A stretch of DNA of 64,000 nt, from contig CAZSAT010000007.1 of NCBI GenBank assembly GCA_964604675.1, positions 37,620 through 101,619 of the forward strand, read 5' to 3'. This document shows positions 15,423 to 24,818 of the stretch, piece by piece. The notes beneath the pieces were generated by a model, which ran no database searches, was not told where the DNA came from, and was given only the letters and a program-made list of their open reading frames with translations. The DNA is from CAZSAT01 sp964604675. GTDB taxonomy: Bacteria > Myxococcota_A > UBA796 > CAJQPC01. Made by a program: the position numbers and the translations under genes. Position 1 is the stretch's first letter, and each line of letters opens with the position of its first letter.

Positions 15423-15632
15423 TCAGCGGCGCAGCACGGCGCCGATGCCGGTGAGCAAGCCGAGCCCGCCGAGCACCTTCCACGTGAGCTGGCCCAGTCC
15501 CACCGGGTCACCCTTCAAGCTCGGCACGACCACGTCCAGGAAGCTGAGCGCGATGACGCCGCCGCCCTGTCCGTTGTGGTGGAAGACGTAGCCCGCAGCG
15601 GCGAGCAGGATGACGGGAGTGAGCCAGCGCAT
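15423..15632 (-). CDS. Small membrane protein, two hydrophobic segments
   Basis: A 69-residue open frame. It has segments LTPVILLAAAGYVF (residues 4-17) and VLGGLGLLTGIGAVLRR at the C-terminus, separated by a short loop. No family is recognised. The ATG start is divergent from the P460 lipoprotein gene with 64 bp between. The coding call rests on composition and position only. Confidence 0.45.
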   Translation of the reverse strand: MRWLTPVILLAAAGYVFHHNGQGGGVIALSFLDVVVPSLKGDPVGLGQLTWKVLGGLGLLTGIGAVLRR

Positions 15633-15696
15633 GACGCCCGGTATCTTCCCCGCGCCGCCTGGGCTCCCGCAGCAGAGTCACGGTAACCTGGGTCCC

Positions 15697-16200
15697 GTGC
15701 TGGCTCTGCTACCCCTCTTGATCGCCTGCTCGGGCTCCGCCGCGAGCACCGAGTGGTCGTCGGGGATCGACCACATGGACGCGGCCACCACCTGGACCGA
15801 CCTGCGTGGCTACCAGCTGCACTTCGCCCAGAACGATCCGTGGGTGGGCATCCAGCCCAACAGCTCCCACCACGTGGGCGAGAGCCACGCGCGCATCTGG
15901 GTGAGTCCTCGGGCGAACGGGCGTGTCGGCAGCACGCTGCCCGCCCACAGCATGCTGGTGCTCGAGGCCTTCGTCGAGCCGAGCGGACCCGCCAGCTGGA
16001 TCGGCGTGATGCGCAAGGTGCCCGGCTACAGCGCCGACACCGACGACTGGTTCTGGGCTGCGTTCACGCCCACGGGCGGCGTCATCGAGGCGGGTGAGCT
16101 GCACACCTGCGGCAACTGCCACGTGCAGGGCGCGGACTACGTCCGGTCCGCCCTGCGAGATCCGGCCGACGGCGACACCGGCGACACCGGCGCTAGTTGA
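15697..16200 (+). CDS. Cytochrome P460-family lipoprotein
   Basis: A 167-residue protein; the GTG start begins a lipoprotein signal (LLPLLIACSG). The body matches the P460 fold. It has a WVSP...G..LPAHSMLVLEAF strand, WIGVMRKVPGYSADTDDWFWAAFTPTG, and a C-terminal CGNCHVQGADYV haem-binding segment. In P460 and c'-beta proteins a c-type haem is held by the CxxCH motif. Some members oxidise hydroxylamine through a lysine-haem crosslink, others bind gases. It has a DTGDTG tail. Its 3' end overlaps the convergent lipoprotein gene by 8 bp. Confidence 0.78.
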   Translation: MLALLPLLIACSGSAASTEWSSGIDHMDAATTWTDLRGYQLHFAQNDPWVGIQPNSSHHVGESHARIWVSPRANGRVGSTLPAHSMLVLEAFVEPSGPASWIGVMRKVPGYSADTDDWFWAAFTPTGGVIEAGELHTCGNCHVQGADYVRSALRDPADGDTGDTGAS

Positions 16201-17221
16201 CCTTCACCAGGTTGCAGGCTGTCTCCACGGTTTCCTTCTTGCCACCACAGGTCTTGTAGCGGGTCATCATGAGCACGTTGATGCCCGGCTCGTTGTAGGT
16301 GTGCGTGAAGTGGTGCTTGGCCATGGCCTTGCCCTTGAACTCGGCTTCGGTGGCGGCGTTGTCCTTCGAGAGCGGCTCGGCGTTGAGCCAGGTGTCGTAG
16401 GAATAGGTGCAGCCCTCGGCCGGCTCGAACGCGTCCTTTCCGAGGAAGTGGTAGTGCACCGTGTCGCCAGCCGCCCATTGGATCTGGGTCTGCGGCGCGT
16501 CCTTGGGGGTCTCCTCCGAAGGGAGGGCCATCAGGTCGTCATCGTTGCTGCAGTGCTCCCACAAGAGCTCGTCTTCCGTGGACACGAAGAGGTTGGTGCC
16601 GACGGGGTTCGAGTCCTCGATCTTCTTGGCGTTGTAGACCGTGAGGTAGTTGTCGGTGATGCGGAGCTTGCAGCTGCGCGTGTCGACCTTGGCGTAGAGG
16701 ATGCCGCGGAGCTTGTTGCCCAGGTTGTTGTTGTTCAACACGAACTGGTCCCACTGATCGCCGTTCTTGTACTTCTCGACGTTCGCTGTGGCTTCCTTGA
16801 CGCCTTCCGCGATCTGTTCGGGCGTGGCGTCGGGGACCAGCGCGCTGATGACCTCGTCGGTGCACGCGCCGCCGCCTGTGAGCACCGCCTGGCAGAAGTC
16901 CTTCACGTGGGGCTCGCCCTCACGGCAGACAAGCTCGTCACCCTTGATCTCGCAGGGGTAGTCGTACATGTCGGACAGCGAGCCCACGTTGTACTTGCCG
17001 ACGAGCCTGCCGTCCTCCTCGTTGAACTGCAGCCGCGTGGCCTTGTCGGGCTCGGTGGACTTGTCGGGGTTGATGCGCTCGATGACCCAGCTGGTGCCGG
17101 CGAGGTCGTTGACGGACAACGCGCAGTCCACCGCCTTCGTGCCGAGCGTGAGCTTGTTGGACGTCTTCTCTTCACAAGCGAGCAGCGCCAGCGGGAGGAT
17201 CAGCAGGGACCAGCGGGACAT
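16193..17221 (-). CDS. Unrecognised lipoprotein
   Basis: A 342-residue protein with lipobox LLAC (Cys16). It is less GC-biased in amino-acid content than its neighbours (many Lys, Asn, Asp) and has about ten cysteines, suggesting disulphides in an exported protein. A segment LAGTSWVIERINPDKST resembles the start of lipocalin-like META/HslJ domains, but the rest does not support it clearly. No family is assigned. It is convergent with the P460 gene and divergent from rph. Confidence 0.6.
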   Translation of the reverse strand: MSRWSLLILPLALLACEEKTSNKLTLGTKAVDCALSVNDLAGTSWVIERINPDKSTEPDKATRLQFNEEDGRLVGKYNVGSLSDMYDYPCEIKGDELVCREGEPHVKDFCQAVLTGGGACTDEVISALVPDATPEQIAEGVKEATANVEKYKNGDQWDQFVLNNNNLGNKLRGILYAKVDTRSCKLRITDNYLTVYNAKKIEDSNPVGTNLFVSTEDELLWEHCSNDDDLMALPSEETPKDAPQTQIQWAAGDTVHYHFLGKDAFEPAEGCTYSYDTWLNAEPLSKDNAATEAEFKGKAMAKHHFTHTYNEPGINVLMMTRYKTCGGKKETVETACNLVKVN

Positions 17222-17313
17222 GTGGAGCTCCAGGAGGTGTCGTTCGTAGCTGGCGCGACGGGCTGGGGCAAGGGTCCGCCGCGCATGGTTAGGGGGGGTG
17301 GCTTGGAGGTGTG

Positions 17314-18021
17314 ATGCGAGGGGATGGACGGCGTGCCGACGAGACGCGCCCCGTGCGGATCGAGACGCACGTCAACCGCTACGCCGAGGGGAGCTGCATC
17401 TTCTCGATGGGCGACACCCGCGTGCACTGCACCGCGAGCATCGAGGAGAACGTGCCGCGCTGGCTGCGGGACTCCGGCAGGGGCTGGGTGACCGCGGAAT
17501 ACCGCATGCTTCCACGCGCCACCGACACCCGTACGCGGCGCGAGGGCGACAAGCTCAAGGGGCGCACCAGCGAGATCCAGCGGCTCATCGGGCGCAGCCT
17601 GCGGGCCGCGGTGGATCTCGAGGCCCTCGGTCCGCTCCAGATCACCATCGACTGCGACGTGTTGCTCGCCGACGGTGGCACCCGGACCGCCAGCATCAAC
17701 GGCGGCTACGTGGCGCTCGTGCTCGCGCTTCGCGGGCTGGTGGCGGCCAACAAGATCGACACGGTGCCGCTGCTGCACCACGTGTGCGCGCTGAGCGTGG
17801 GCGTGGTGGACGGTCAGGTCGTGGCGGACCTCCCCTACGAAGAGGACAGCCGCGCGGAGGTGGACCTCAACCTCGTGATGACCGCCGACGGTGCCCTGAT
17901 CGAGGTCCAGGGCACTGCGGAGGGAGCGCCGTTCTCGCGGGCCCAGCTCACCGCCATGGTGGACATCGGCCACCTGGGGCTGGCCGGCGTGGCCGAAGCG
18001 CAGCGCGCGGCGCTCGCGTGA
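17314..18021 (+). CDS. rph: Ribonuclease PH
   Basis: A 235-residue phosphorolytic 3'-5' exoribonuclease that trims tRNA 3' ends. Matches include the N-terminal MRGDGRRADETRPV, SMGDTRVHCTASIEENVPRWL, TAEYRMLPRAT, GRSLRAAVD, DCDVLLADGGTRTASINGG and DLPYEEDSRAEVDLNLVMT, the last containing the metal-binding Asp residues. The ATG at 17314 is preferred to the GTG at 17311, since the GGAGG at 17305-17309 is too close to the GTG. It is coupled to rdgB by a GTGA overlap, a common pairing in bacteria. Confidence 0.95.
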   Translation: MRGDGRRADETRPVRIETHVNRYAEGSCIFSMGDTRVHCTASIEENVPRWLRDSGRGWVTAEYRMLPRATDTRTRREGDKLKGRTSEIQRLIGRSLRAAVDLEALGPLQITIDCDVLLADGGTRTASINGGYVALVLALRGLVAANKIDTVPLLHHVCALSVGVVDGQVVADLPYEEDSRAEVDLNLVMTADGALIEVQGTAEGAPFSRAQLTAMVDIGHLGLAGVAEAQRAALA

Positions 18022-18620
18022 TCGTGATCCTGGCGTCGAACAACGCGCACAAGGTCGAGGAAGTGGGGCAGATCCTCGCACCTCTCGGCATCCAGGTGCG
18101 ACCCCTGCGCGACTTCCCGGAGGTGCCGGAGCCGCCCGAGGAGCAGGAGACCTTCGAGGGCAACGCCTTGCAGAAGGCCCGCTTCGTCTTCGAGCGGACC
18201 GGACAGGCGTGCGTGGCCGACGACTCGGGGCTGTGCGTGGACGCGCTGGGCGGTGCGCCGGGCGTGCACAGCAAGCGGTTCTCGCCGGAAGCGCTGGCGG
18301 CCACCAACAACGCGCTGCTGCTGGCGAGGCTCAGCGGTGTCGAGGACCGGCGGGCCCGCTTCGTGTGCGCCCTGGCCCTGGTCACCGATCGGGGCGCCTG
18401 GGCGGTGCGGGGCACCGTGGAAGGTCGGATCGGCCTCGGGCTCACCGGGGAGGGCGGCTTCGGCTACGACCCCCTGTTCTGGCCCGACGAGGTCCCGGGT
18501 CGCTCGATGGCGCAGCTCTCCGCCGACGAGAAGAACGCCATCTCGCACCGAGGGCGCGCGTTTCGGCAGCTTCCGGGCTTGTTGGGGGCGCATCCCACCG
18601 AAGGCGCGACAGCTCAGTAG
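18018..18620 (+). CDS. rdgB: dITP/XTP pyrophosphatase (RdgB/HAM1)
   Basis: A 200-residue enzyme that hydrolyses non-canonical purine triphosphates and so keeps inosine and xanthosine out of nucleic acids. It begins VIVILASNNAHKVEE (S/T-x-N-xxK motif). It contains ETFEGNALQKA, ADDSGLCVDALGGAPGVHS, GEGGFGYDPLFWPDE and the SHRGRA substrate motif. The GTG start overlaps the rph stop. Its 3' end overlaps the convergent RND gene by 7 bp. Confidence 0.95.
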   Translation: MIVILASNNAHKVEEVGQILAPLGIQVRPLRDFPEVPEPPEEQETFEGNALQKARFVFERTGQACVADDSGLCVDALGGAPGVHSKRFSPEALAATNNALLLARLSGVEDRRARFVCALALVTDRGAWAVRGTVEGRIGLGLTGEGGFGYDPLFWPDEVPGRSMAQLSADEKNAISHRGRAFRQLPGLLGAHPTEGATAQ

Positions 18621-21600
18621 GCGCCCATCTGGACCTGGAGATCGACGATTGCCAGGTCCCGCTCCATGCGCGACACGATGCCGGAGAGCTCGGCGGCCCG
18701 CTGGGCGAGGGTGGCCTGGTTCACCTCGAGCCAGGTCGCGCTGCCGGCTTCGAAGGCGCGCTGGGCCAGCTCGAGGTTCTCGGCGGCCAGCTCCTGCTCC
18801 CTCTCCACCGCGCTCAGGGCGGCCTCGGCCGCCGCCGCGCTGTGCCACGCCGTGCGGAGCGACTCTTCCATCTGCTCCAACGCGAGGCGGGCAGCCAGCT
18901 CTGCGGAGCGCCTCTGGCTGGCCAGCTCCTTGTTCTTCGCGATGGCGTAGCCGCCATCCCAGAAGGTCCAGCGCGCCTCGCCGACCACCATCCAGAGGGT
19001 GGGGTCGTCGGAGAAGCCGGTGTTGCCGGAGTACGCGTAGGTGAAGCGAGCGTCGGCCTTGGGCAGCAGGCCGCCCCAGTTCGCCCGGACGCTGAACTCG
19101 GCGATGCGGACCCGCGCGTAGGCGGCGGCGAGGTCGGGCCGGGCCGTCCGCGCCGTGGACAGGGCGTCGTCGAGCGAGCTGGCAGGGGCCGCGGGCGGCG
19201 TGGGCAGCTCGAGCGGCTGGCCGGGCTCGAGGCCTGTCAGGCGTGCGAGACCCTCTTCGGCCGAGACGGCCGACTCCCGGGCAGCGGCGAGCTCGCGTTC
19301 GGCCTGGGCCAGCCCGAGCTGCGCCTGCACCTCGGCACGTCGCGGCTGGAGCCCGGCGGCCACCTGCCGCTGGGCGAGGTCGAGCTGCCCGGTGGCAAGC
19401 TCCACCGCCTCGGTGGCGACGTCGACGCCCATGCGCGCCGCGAGCACACCGTAGTACGCGCCCGTGACGCCCGCGAGGAGCTGCGAGCGCTGCCAGGAAG
19501 CGTCGGCGCGCGCCGCGTCGGTGAGCGCGTAGGCGCCCCGGAGCGTGGGCAGGGCCGAGAACGACGCCAGAGGCTGGACCACGCTCACGCTCCACTGCGC
19601 GAACTCCTTCTCCTGGATCACCGTCGGCTCGCTCTCGACGTCGTCGAAGAAGCTCGCGAACTCGTCGGGGATGTTCGCGCTGAAGTCCTCCATGAAGTCG
19701 AGCGCGATCTCCTTGTCGTTGATGGTGTAGCTGGCGTTCGCCTGGAGCTTCGGGCCGACCAGCGACCAGGCCTGGCCTCGGTAGCTCTCGGCCTGGATGG
19801 TGGACTCCTCGGCGAGCATCAGCTCCACGGAGTTGGCTTCGGCGGCACGGAGCGCGTCGTCCAGGGTGAGGGCCTGGGCAGGGGTGGCGAGTCCCGCCCC
19901 GAGGCCGAGCAGCGCGAGCTTGGCCGCAGCGGCGGCGCCGCTCATCGGCAGCCGTCGACGGAGTCGGGCAGCCCGCTCCTTCATGTCTTCGACCAGCGAG
20001 TAGAAGGTGGGCACCATCACCAGGGTCAGCACCGTGGCGAAGGCGAGCCCGAAGATGACGGCGACGGCCATGGGCTTCCAGAATTGAGAGGTGGACCCGC
20101 CGACGATCGGCGCGAACTTCACGAAGTCGAAGCTCACGCCGATGGCCATCGGCACGAGCCCGAGGATGGTGGTGATGGCCGTGAGCATCACGGGTCGGAA
20201 GCGCACCACACCCGCCCGGATCAGGGACTCCCGCACGGGCAGGCCGGTGGCTCGCAGCTGCTGGACGTAGTCGAGCAACACGATGGCGTTGTTCACCACG
20301 ACCCCCGCCAACGAGATCACGCCGATCCCGGTCATCATGATGCCGAAGGGTGTTCCGGTGAGCACCAGCCCCCACAGCACGCCGACCAGCGACAAGATCA
20401 CGCTCGCGAGGATGATGAACGGGATGGTGATGGAGTCGAACTGCGAGACGAGCACCATCATGATCAGCGCGATGGCGATCAGGAACGCGCGGGAGAGGAA
20501 CTCCTGGGCGTTGCGCTGCTCGTCATCTGCGCCGCCCAGCCGCACGTGGGTGCCTTCGGGCGAGTCGTAGTCCGCGATCAGCGCCTGCACGTCGGCGCGC
20601 ACGGCGTTGGGGTTCATGCCTTCGGCGATGTTGCCGGTGACCGTGACCACCAGGTCCTGGTCGATGTGGCTGATCGCGCCGCTGCCCCCCACGAGATCGT
20701 AGCTGGCGACCGCGGACAGGGGAACGGCGAAGGTGTCCGGCGAGGTGTCCTCGCGCCCGGGAAGGCGCAGGCCGAGCACGCTCTGCAGATCGTTCTTGGC
20801 CCTCGGGTCCAGCTCGACCATCACGTCGATCTCGGTCTCGCCGTCGCGGATGGTGGTCACGGCCTGCCCGGCGATCGCCGTCCGCACGGCGTTGCCGATG
20901 GCGCTGGTGGAGAGTCCTGCGCGCTTCGCGGCTCCGCGGTCGACGCGGAGCCGGAGCTCGGGCCGCCCCACCTTGTAGTCGTTGGCCAGGTCGGTCACGC
21001 CGGCCACACCCTCGAGCGCTCGCTGGAAGCTCTTCGCCGCTTCGCCGACCACGTGGAAGTCCTCGCCGGAGATCTCGACCGCGATGGGTGGTCCCACCGG
21101 GGGGCCCATCTCCTCCTTCTGGATCTCGATGTCGGCGCCGGGCACCTCTGCCAGCCGGTCGCGCAGCCGGTTGATCGTCTCGGGGGTGGGCTCGATCCGC
21201 ACCTTCTGCCCCGGCTTGGCGCGGTTCCGGTCGGGCAGGAAGTCGATGGTGACCTTGGCGTTGGTGGGGCTTGGTTGCCCGCCGGTCATATCGCCAGCGC
21301 CGCCGCCGGCCAGGCCGACCTCGGCGACCATGACGTCGACGTTCTCTTCCTGCGCGACGATGGCTTCGACGATCCGGGACAGCCGGTCGGTGGTCTCGAG
21401 GTCGGTGCCGCCGGGCGCGGAGATCGCGATGGTGGCGCGCTCGGGATCCGTGGCGGGGAAGAACTCGGTGCCGTGGTTCAGCGCGCCGTAGGCCACGAAG
21501 GTGAGGATCAGCGTGGCGAAGCCTGCGAACGCAGCCAGCCAGCGGTGGTCGATGCTCCACTCGAGTGCCTTGACGTAGCGCCCCATGATGCCGGTCTGGG

Positions 21601-23101
21601 GGGTGTCGGCCAGCTCCTGGTCGCGCTTCGCCGCGGACTTGCCCGCCAGGCGCATGAGCAACGACGTCATCACCGGCAGGATGGCGACGGCCACCACCAG
21701 GGAGCTGGTCAGCGTGATGATCAGCGTCTTGGGCAGGTAGCCCATGAACTCGCCCATGATCCCCGTCCAGAAGACCATCGGGAAGAACGCGGCCACGGTG
21801 GTCGCGGTGGATGCGGCCACCGCGATGCCCACCTCGCGGGTGCCTTCGACCGATGCGGTGACGAGGTCGGAGCCCTCTTCGTGGTGCCGGTAGATGTTCT
21901 CGACGATGACGATGGCGTTGTCGACGAGCATGCCGAGCGCCAGGATCAGCGAGAACAGCACGATCATGTTGAGGGTGAAGCCGAGGGCCTCGATCACCAT
22001 GAAGCCCAGGAGCATCGACAAGGGGATGCTGACCGCGATGAAGAGGCTGTTCCGGAAGCCCATGAAGAACAGCACCACCCCCACCACCAGGATCAGCGCC
22101 GTGCCGATGTTGTTCTGCAGCTCGCTCACCATGTCGCGCACGATGGTCGACTGGTCGGCCAGCACCCGGTGCTCCACCCCCTCGGGCCAGGTCTGGGCCT
22201 CGTCCTCGACCAGCACCTTGATGGCGTCTGCGATCTCCACCATGTTGGAGCCGGGTCGCTTGGTGACCGACACGCTCACGGCGTCGCGGCCGTTCATCCG
22301 GGCGTAGCTCTCCCGATCCTCGTAGCCGTCCACCACGCGAGCGATGTCCCGCACGAAGACCGGCCGGTCGCCGTAGCGTTTCACCGCCACGCCACCGATC
22401 TCGGCGGCCGTCTCGAACTCGCCAGGCACGCGCACCAACACGTTGCCGCCGCCGGTGAGCACCTCGCCGCCCGGGATGTTGACGTTCTCGTCGCGCAGGG
22501 CGTTGGACACGTCGCCGATCTTGAAGCCGAAGTGGGCGATGCGGACCGGGTCGACCTGCACCCGCACCTGGCGGTCGAGGCCACCTCCGATCTTGGTGTC
22601 GAGCACGCCGTTGATGCGCCCGATCTTGTCCTCGAGAGCCTCGGCGAGCCCCTTCAGCCCCTCCTCGTCCAGGCCCCCCGCCAGGGTCACGATGAGGATC
22701 GGAAAGTCCGAGAAGCTGATCTCGCGGATCTCGGGCTCCTCGGCGTCCGCAGGCAGCTTGGGCTTGGCGCGGTTCACGCGGTCGCGGACCTTCTGGAGCC
22801 CGTCCTCCATGACCACGTCGGGCTCGAACTCGATGTAGACGATGCCGATGCCCTCGGCGCTCACCGAGGTCAGCTTCTTGACGTCGCGCAGGCTGGAGAG
22901 CTCGTTCTCGATCGGGATCGAGATGAGGCCCTCGATGTCTTCCGGGCTCACGCCGATGTAGGGCGTGGTGACCATCACGACCGGGATGTCGATGTCCGGT
23001 GCTGCCTCGCGCGGGAGGTTCGCGTACGAGATCATCCCGAAGGTGACGATGGCCAGCGCCGCGAGGAGCATCGTGGTGCTGTGCGAGACGAGCCACTTCA
23101 T
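18614..23101 (-). CDS. RND efflux permease fused to a TolC-type outer-membrane factor
   Basis: One 1495-codon frame. Residues 1 to about 1050 are a complete RND permease of the HAE1 class. It has an N-terminal helix, two large periplasmic loops, and TM4 with LALGMLVDNAIVIVENI (a single Asp where AcrB has Asp-Asp). It ends at VPTFYSLVEDMKERAARLRRR. Residues 1053-1495 are an outer-membrane factor with typical LTLDDALRAAEANS and helical repeats. They begin with a complete signal-peptide-like stretch, with a hydrophobic core and a TPAQA cleavage site (after ~1077). The internal ATG at 19945 has no Shine-Dalgarno sequence, so one polypeptide is likely made. The start at 23101 overlaps the adaptor stop (ATGA). 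Substrate unknown. Confidence 0.85.
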   Translation of the reverse strand: MKWLVSHSTTMLLAALAIVTFGMISYANLPREAAPDIDIPVVMVTTPYIGVSPEDIEGLISIPIENELSSLRDVKKLTSVSAEGIGIVYIEFEPDVVMEDGLQKVRDRVNRAKPKLPADAEEPEIREISFSDFPILIVTLAGGLDEEGLKGLAEALEDKIGRINGVLDTKIGGGLDRQVRVQVDPVRIAHFGFKIGDVSNALRDENVNIPGGEVLTGGGNVLVRVPGEFETAAEIGGVAVKRYGDRPVFVRDIARVVDGYEDRESYARMNGRDAVSVSVTKRPGSNMVEIADAIKVLVEDEAQTWPEGVEHRVLADQSTIVRDMVSELQNNIGTALILVVGVVLFFMGFRNSLFIAVSIPLSMLLGFMVIEALGFTLNMIVLFSLILALGMLVDNAIVIVENIYRHHEEGSDLVTASVEGTREVGIAVAASTATTVAAFFPMVFWTGIMGEFMGYLPKTLIITLTSSLVVAVAILPVMTSLLMRLAGKSAAKRDQELADTPQTGIMGRYVKALEWSIDHRWLAAFAGFATLILTFVAYGALNHGTEFFPATDPERATIAISAPGGTDLETTDRLSRIVEAIVAQEENVDVMVAEVGLAGGGAGDMTGGQPSPTNAKVTIDFLPDRNRAKPGQKVRIEPTPETINRLRDRLAEVPGADIEIQKEEMGPPVGPPIAVEISGEDFHVVGEAAKSFQRALEGVAGVTDLANDYKVGRPELRLRVDRGAAKRAGLSTSAIGNAVRTAIAGQAVTTIRDGETEIDVMVELDPRAKNDLQSVLGLRLPGREDTSPDTFAVPLSAVASYDLVGGSGAISHIDQDLVVTVTGNIAEGMNPNAVRADVQALIADYDSPEGTHVRLGGADDEQRNAQEFLSRAFLIAIALIMMVLVSQFDSITIPFIILASVILSLVGVLWGLVLTGTPFGIMMTGIGVISLAGVVVNNAIVLLDYVQQLRATGLPVRESLIRAGVVRFRPVMLTAITTILGLVPMAIGVSFDFVKFAPIVGGSTSQFWKPMAVAVIFGLAFATVLTLVMVPTFYSLVEDMKERAARLRRRLPMSGAAAAAKLALLGLGAGLATPAQALTLDDALRAAEANSVELMLAEESTIQAESYRGQAWSLVGPKLQANASYTINDKEIALDFMEDFSANIPDEFASFFDDVESEPTVIQEKEFAQWSVSVVQPLASFSALPTLRGAYALTDAARADASWQRSQLLAGVTGAYYGVLAARMGVDVATEAVELATGQLDLAQRQVAAGLQPRRAEVQAQLGLAQAERELAAARESAVSAEEGLARLTGLEPGQPLELPTPPAAPASSLDDALSTARTARPDLAAAYARVRIAEFSVRANWGGLLPKADARFTYAYSGNTGFSDDPTLWMVVGEARWTFWDGGYAIAKNKELASQRRSAELAARLALEQMEESLRTAWHSAAAAEAALSAVEREQELAAENLELAQRAFEAGSATWLEVNQATLAQRAAELSGIVSRMERDLAIVDLQVQMGAY

Positions 23102-24171
23102 CGGGCACTTCCGTAGATCACCCGTCCGCCGGTGCAGCACACGCCCTCGCGGGCCACGATGAGCGGGTCGCCGTCGAAGAGATCGCGCTGGCCGACGACC
23201 ACGAGGTGCTCACCGAGCGCCAGGCCGCCTTCGACCACCACCTGGTCGCCGACCACCTCGCCCAGGTCCAGGCTGCGCCAGACCGCGTGGTCGTCCTCCG
23301 CAACGAACACGCCCTGATCGTCCAGGGTGGTCACCAGCACGTCCTGCGGGATGACCACGGCGGAGTCGGCGAGCGAGCGCGCCAGGGAAACCCGAGCGAT
23401 CATGCCTGGAAGCAGCAGGCCATCGGGGTTGGCGACCTCGACCTCCGCGAGGAAGGTGCGGGTCTTCAGGTCGCCCGCCGGTCCCACGTGGGAGACCACG
23501 CCCTTGAACTGGTCGGCGCGGGCGTTGGTGCTGACCGTGGCGGCCATGCCCTCGTGGAGGTTCACGATGTCGCGGTCGGACACGCTCAGGTTGATCGAGA
23601 CGGGGTCGATCGCCACGAGCCGTGCGATCGGGCTACCCGGGTTGACGACCTCCCCCTGGGCGATGCCGACCTGGGCGACGGTGCCGGCGAAGGGGGCGGT
23701 CACCAGGGCACGGGCGAGGCGCGCGCGCGCCTGGCGCACCGCCGCCTCAGCGACCTTGGCGTTGGTGCGCGCGGCCTGGAGCTGGGAAGCCGACGCGTGG
23801 TCGCCGATTCCCTCGATGCGGGCGAGCTCGCTGGCTGCGAGCTCGTGCTGCGCTTCGGCCTGCGTGAGCGAGGCGCCGTGGAGCTCGGCGTCGATCCGCG
23901 CGATCGACTGACCGCGTCGCACCCGGTCGCCGGCCGACACGGACACCTTCTCGACGTAGCCACCGAGCGCGGCGCCGAGCACCGCGTCGGAGCTGCCCTC
24001 GATCTCACCCGGAAGGGTGAGCTCGAGGTGAGCCTCGGATCGGTCCACCACGGCGAGCTCGACGCGAACTCCGTCGGCAGGGGGAGCGAGCTTCTCGGCG
24101 CCGTGGGCGTCGGACGACGTGGCGTCGGCCGACGAGCAGGCGAGAACGAGCAGGGTCATCAGCGGGGTCAT
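23098..24171 (-). CDS. RND periplasmic adaptor lipoprotein (HlyD/MFP family)
   Basis: A 357-residue protein with lipobox LVLAC at the N-terminus. Order of elements: a barrel-sandwich half (ALGGYVEKVSVSAGDRVRRGQSIARID), an alpha-hairpin (residues ~105-165), the second lipoyl half (VTAPFAGTVAQVGIAQGEVVNPGSPIARL), then beta-barrel and membrane-proximal domains. It would bridge the RND pump and its outer-membrane partner. It overlaps both the TetR gene (ATGA) upstream and the pump gene (ATGA) downstream. Three products are therefore translationally coupled. Confidence 0.92.
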   Translation of the reverse strand: MTPLMTLLVLACSSADATSSDAHGAEKLAPPADGVRVELAVVDRSEAHLELTLPGEIEGSSDAVLGAALGGYVEKVSVSAGDRVRRGQSIARIDAELHGASLTQAEAQHELAASELARIEGIGDHASASQLQAARTNAKVAEAAVRQARARLARALVTAPFAGTVAQVGIAQGEVVNPGSPIARLVAIDPVSINLSVSDRDIVNLHEGMAATVSTNARADQFKGVVSHVGPAGDLKTRTFLAEVEVANPDGLLLPGMIARVSLARSLADSAVVIPQDVLVTTLDDQGVFVAEDDHAVWRSLDLGEVVGDQVVVEGGLALGEHLVVVGQRDLFDGDPLIVAREGVCCTGGRVIYGSAR

Positions 24172-24761
24172 CGTGCGACTCCGTTCAGGAAGAGCGAGAC
24201 GACACGTTCGGCGTGGTCGTCGGGAAGTGGAACGCCGAGCGAGGCCGCGCGGCAGTGCAGGTTCACCATGCCGATCAGGCTGAGCACGGCGTGGAAGCAG
24301 TCGAGGTCCGGGCGCAGCTCGCCGCCCAGCACGCCTTCCTGGAGCAGCGCGCTCAGGAGGCGGGCGTTGTGCTCGTGGACCGCCGTCAGCTCGGCCTGGG
24401 ACACCCCCGCCTTCGCGCTGTCGGGCCCGTGGTGTGCCGAATGGAGCACCTCCATGCCGTCGGCGTGGGCGACGGTGTAGGCGGTGACCGCCGAGGTGTA
24501 GGCGCGCAGGCGATCCGCGACGCTGCCCTCGGACGAGACCGCCTTCTCGACGATCCGGGAGAGCTGCCCCAGGTGCACGTCGACCACCGCGCGGAACAGC
24601 CCCTCCTTCGAGCCGAAGTGGTAGTAGAGCGTGGGCTTGGTGACCCGCGCAGCCTCGCAGACTTCGCGCACGCTGGTGGAGCCGTAGCCCAGGTTGGCGA
24701 AGAGCCTGGTGGCCACCTCGAGGATGCGGCCGTGGGTGTCGTCGAGAGCTGGCTCTGCCAT
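24168..24761 (-). CDS. TetR-family repressor of the efflux operon
   Basis: A 197-residue regulator. The N-terminal helix-turn-helix reads ATRLFANLGYGSTSVREVCEAARVTKPTLYYHFGSKEGLF, a textbook TetR domain. The C-terminal ~130 residues form a divergent ligand-binding domain. The ATG at 24761 is preceded by AGGAGAGG and fits the domain start. The tandem operator at 24819-24845 lies just upstream, and the adaptor and pump genes follow by overlap, so repression of its own operon is the natural inference. Confidence 0.92.
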   Translation of the reverse strand: MAEPALDDTHGRILEVATRLFANLGYGSTSVREVCEAARVTKPTLYYHFGSKEGLFRAVVDVHLGQLSRIVEKAVSSEGSVADRLRAYTSAVTAYTVAHADGMEVLHSAHHGPDSAKAGVSQAELTAVHEHNARLLSALLQEGVLGGELRPDLDCFHAVLSLIGMVNLHCRAASLGVPLPDDHAERVVSLFLNGVAR

Positions 24762-24818
24762 GCACCTCTCCTGCTGTGGTCCGGCGCTAGATCCAGGGCG
24801 GCGGGAAAGTCCCATACG

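Noticed and set aside
19943..19945. Separate tolC-like gene starting at the internal ATG
   Set aside because: There is no stop codon between the RND and OMF parts and no ribosome-binding site before this ATG. It was kept as one fused gene, with the alternative recorded.
18209..23116. A very long plus-strand open frame antisense to the RND-TolC gene
   Set aside because: It is rich in Gly, Arg, His, Val and Asp as expected for antisense of a GC-rich gene. It has no domains, while the minus-strand frame encodes a clear RND pump and OMF.
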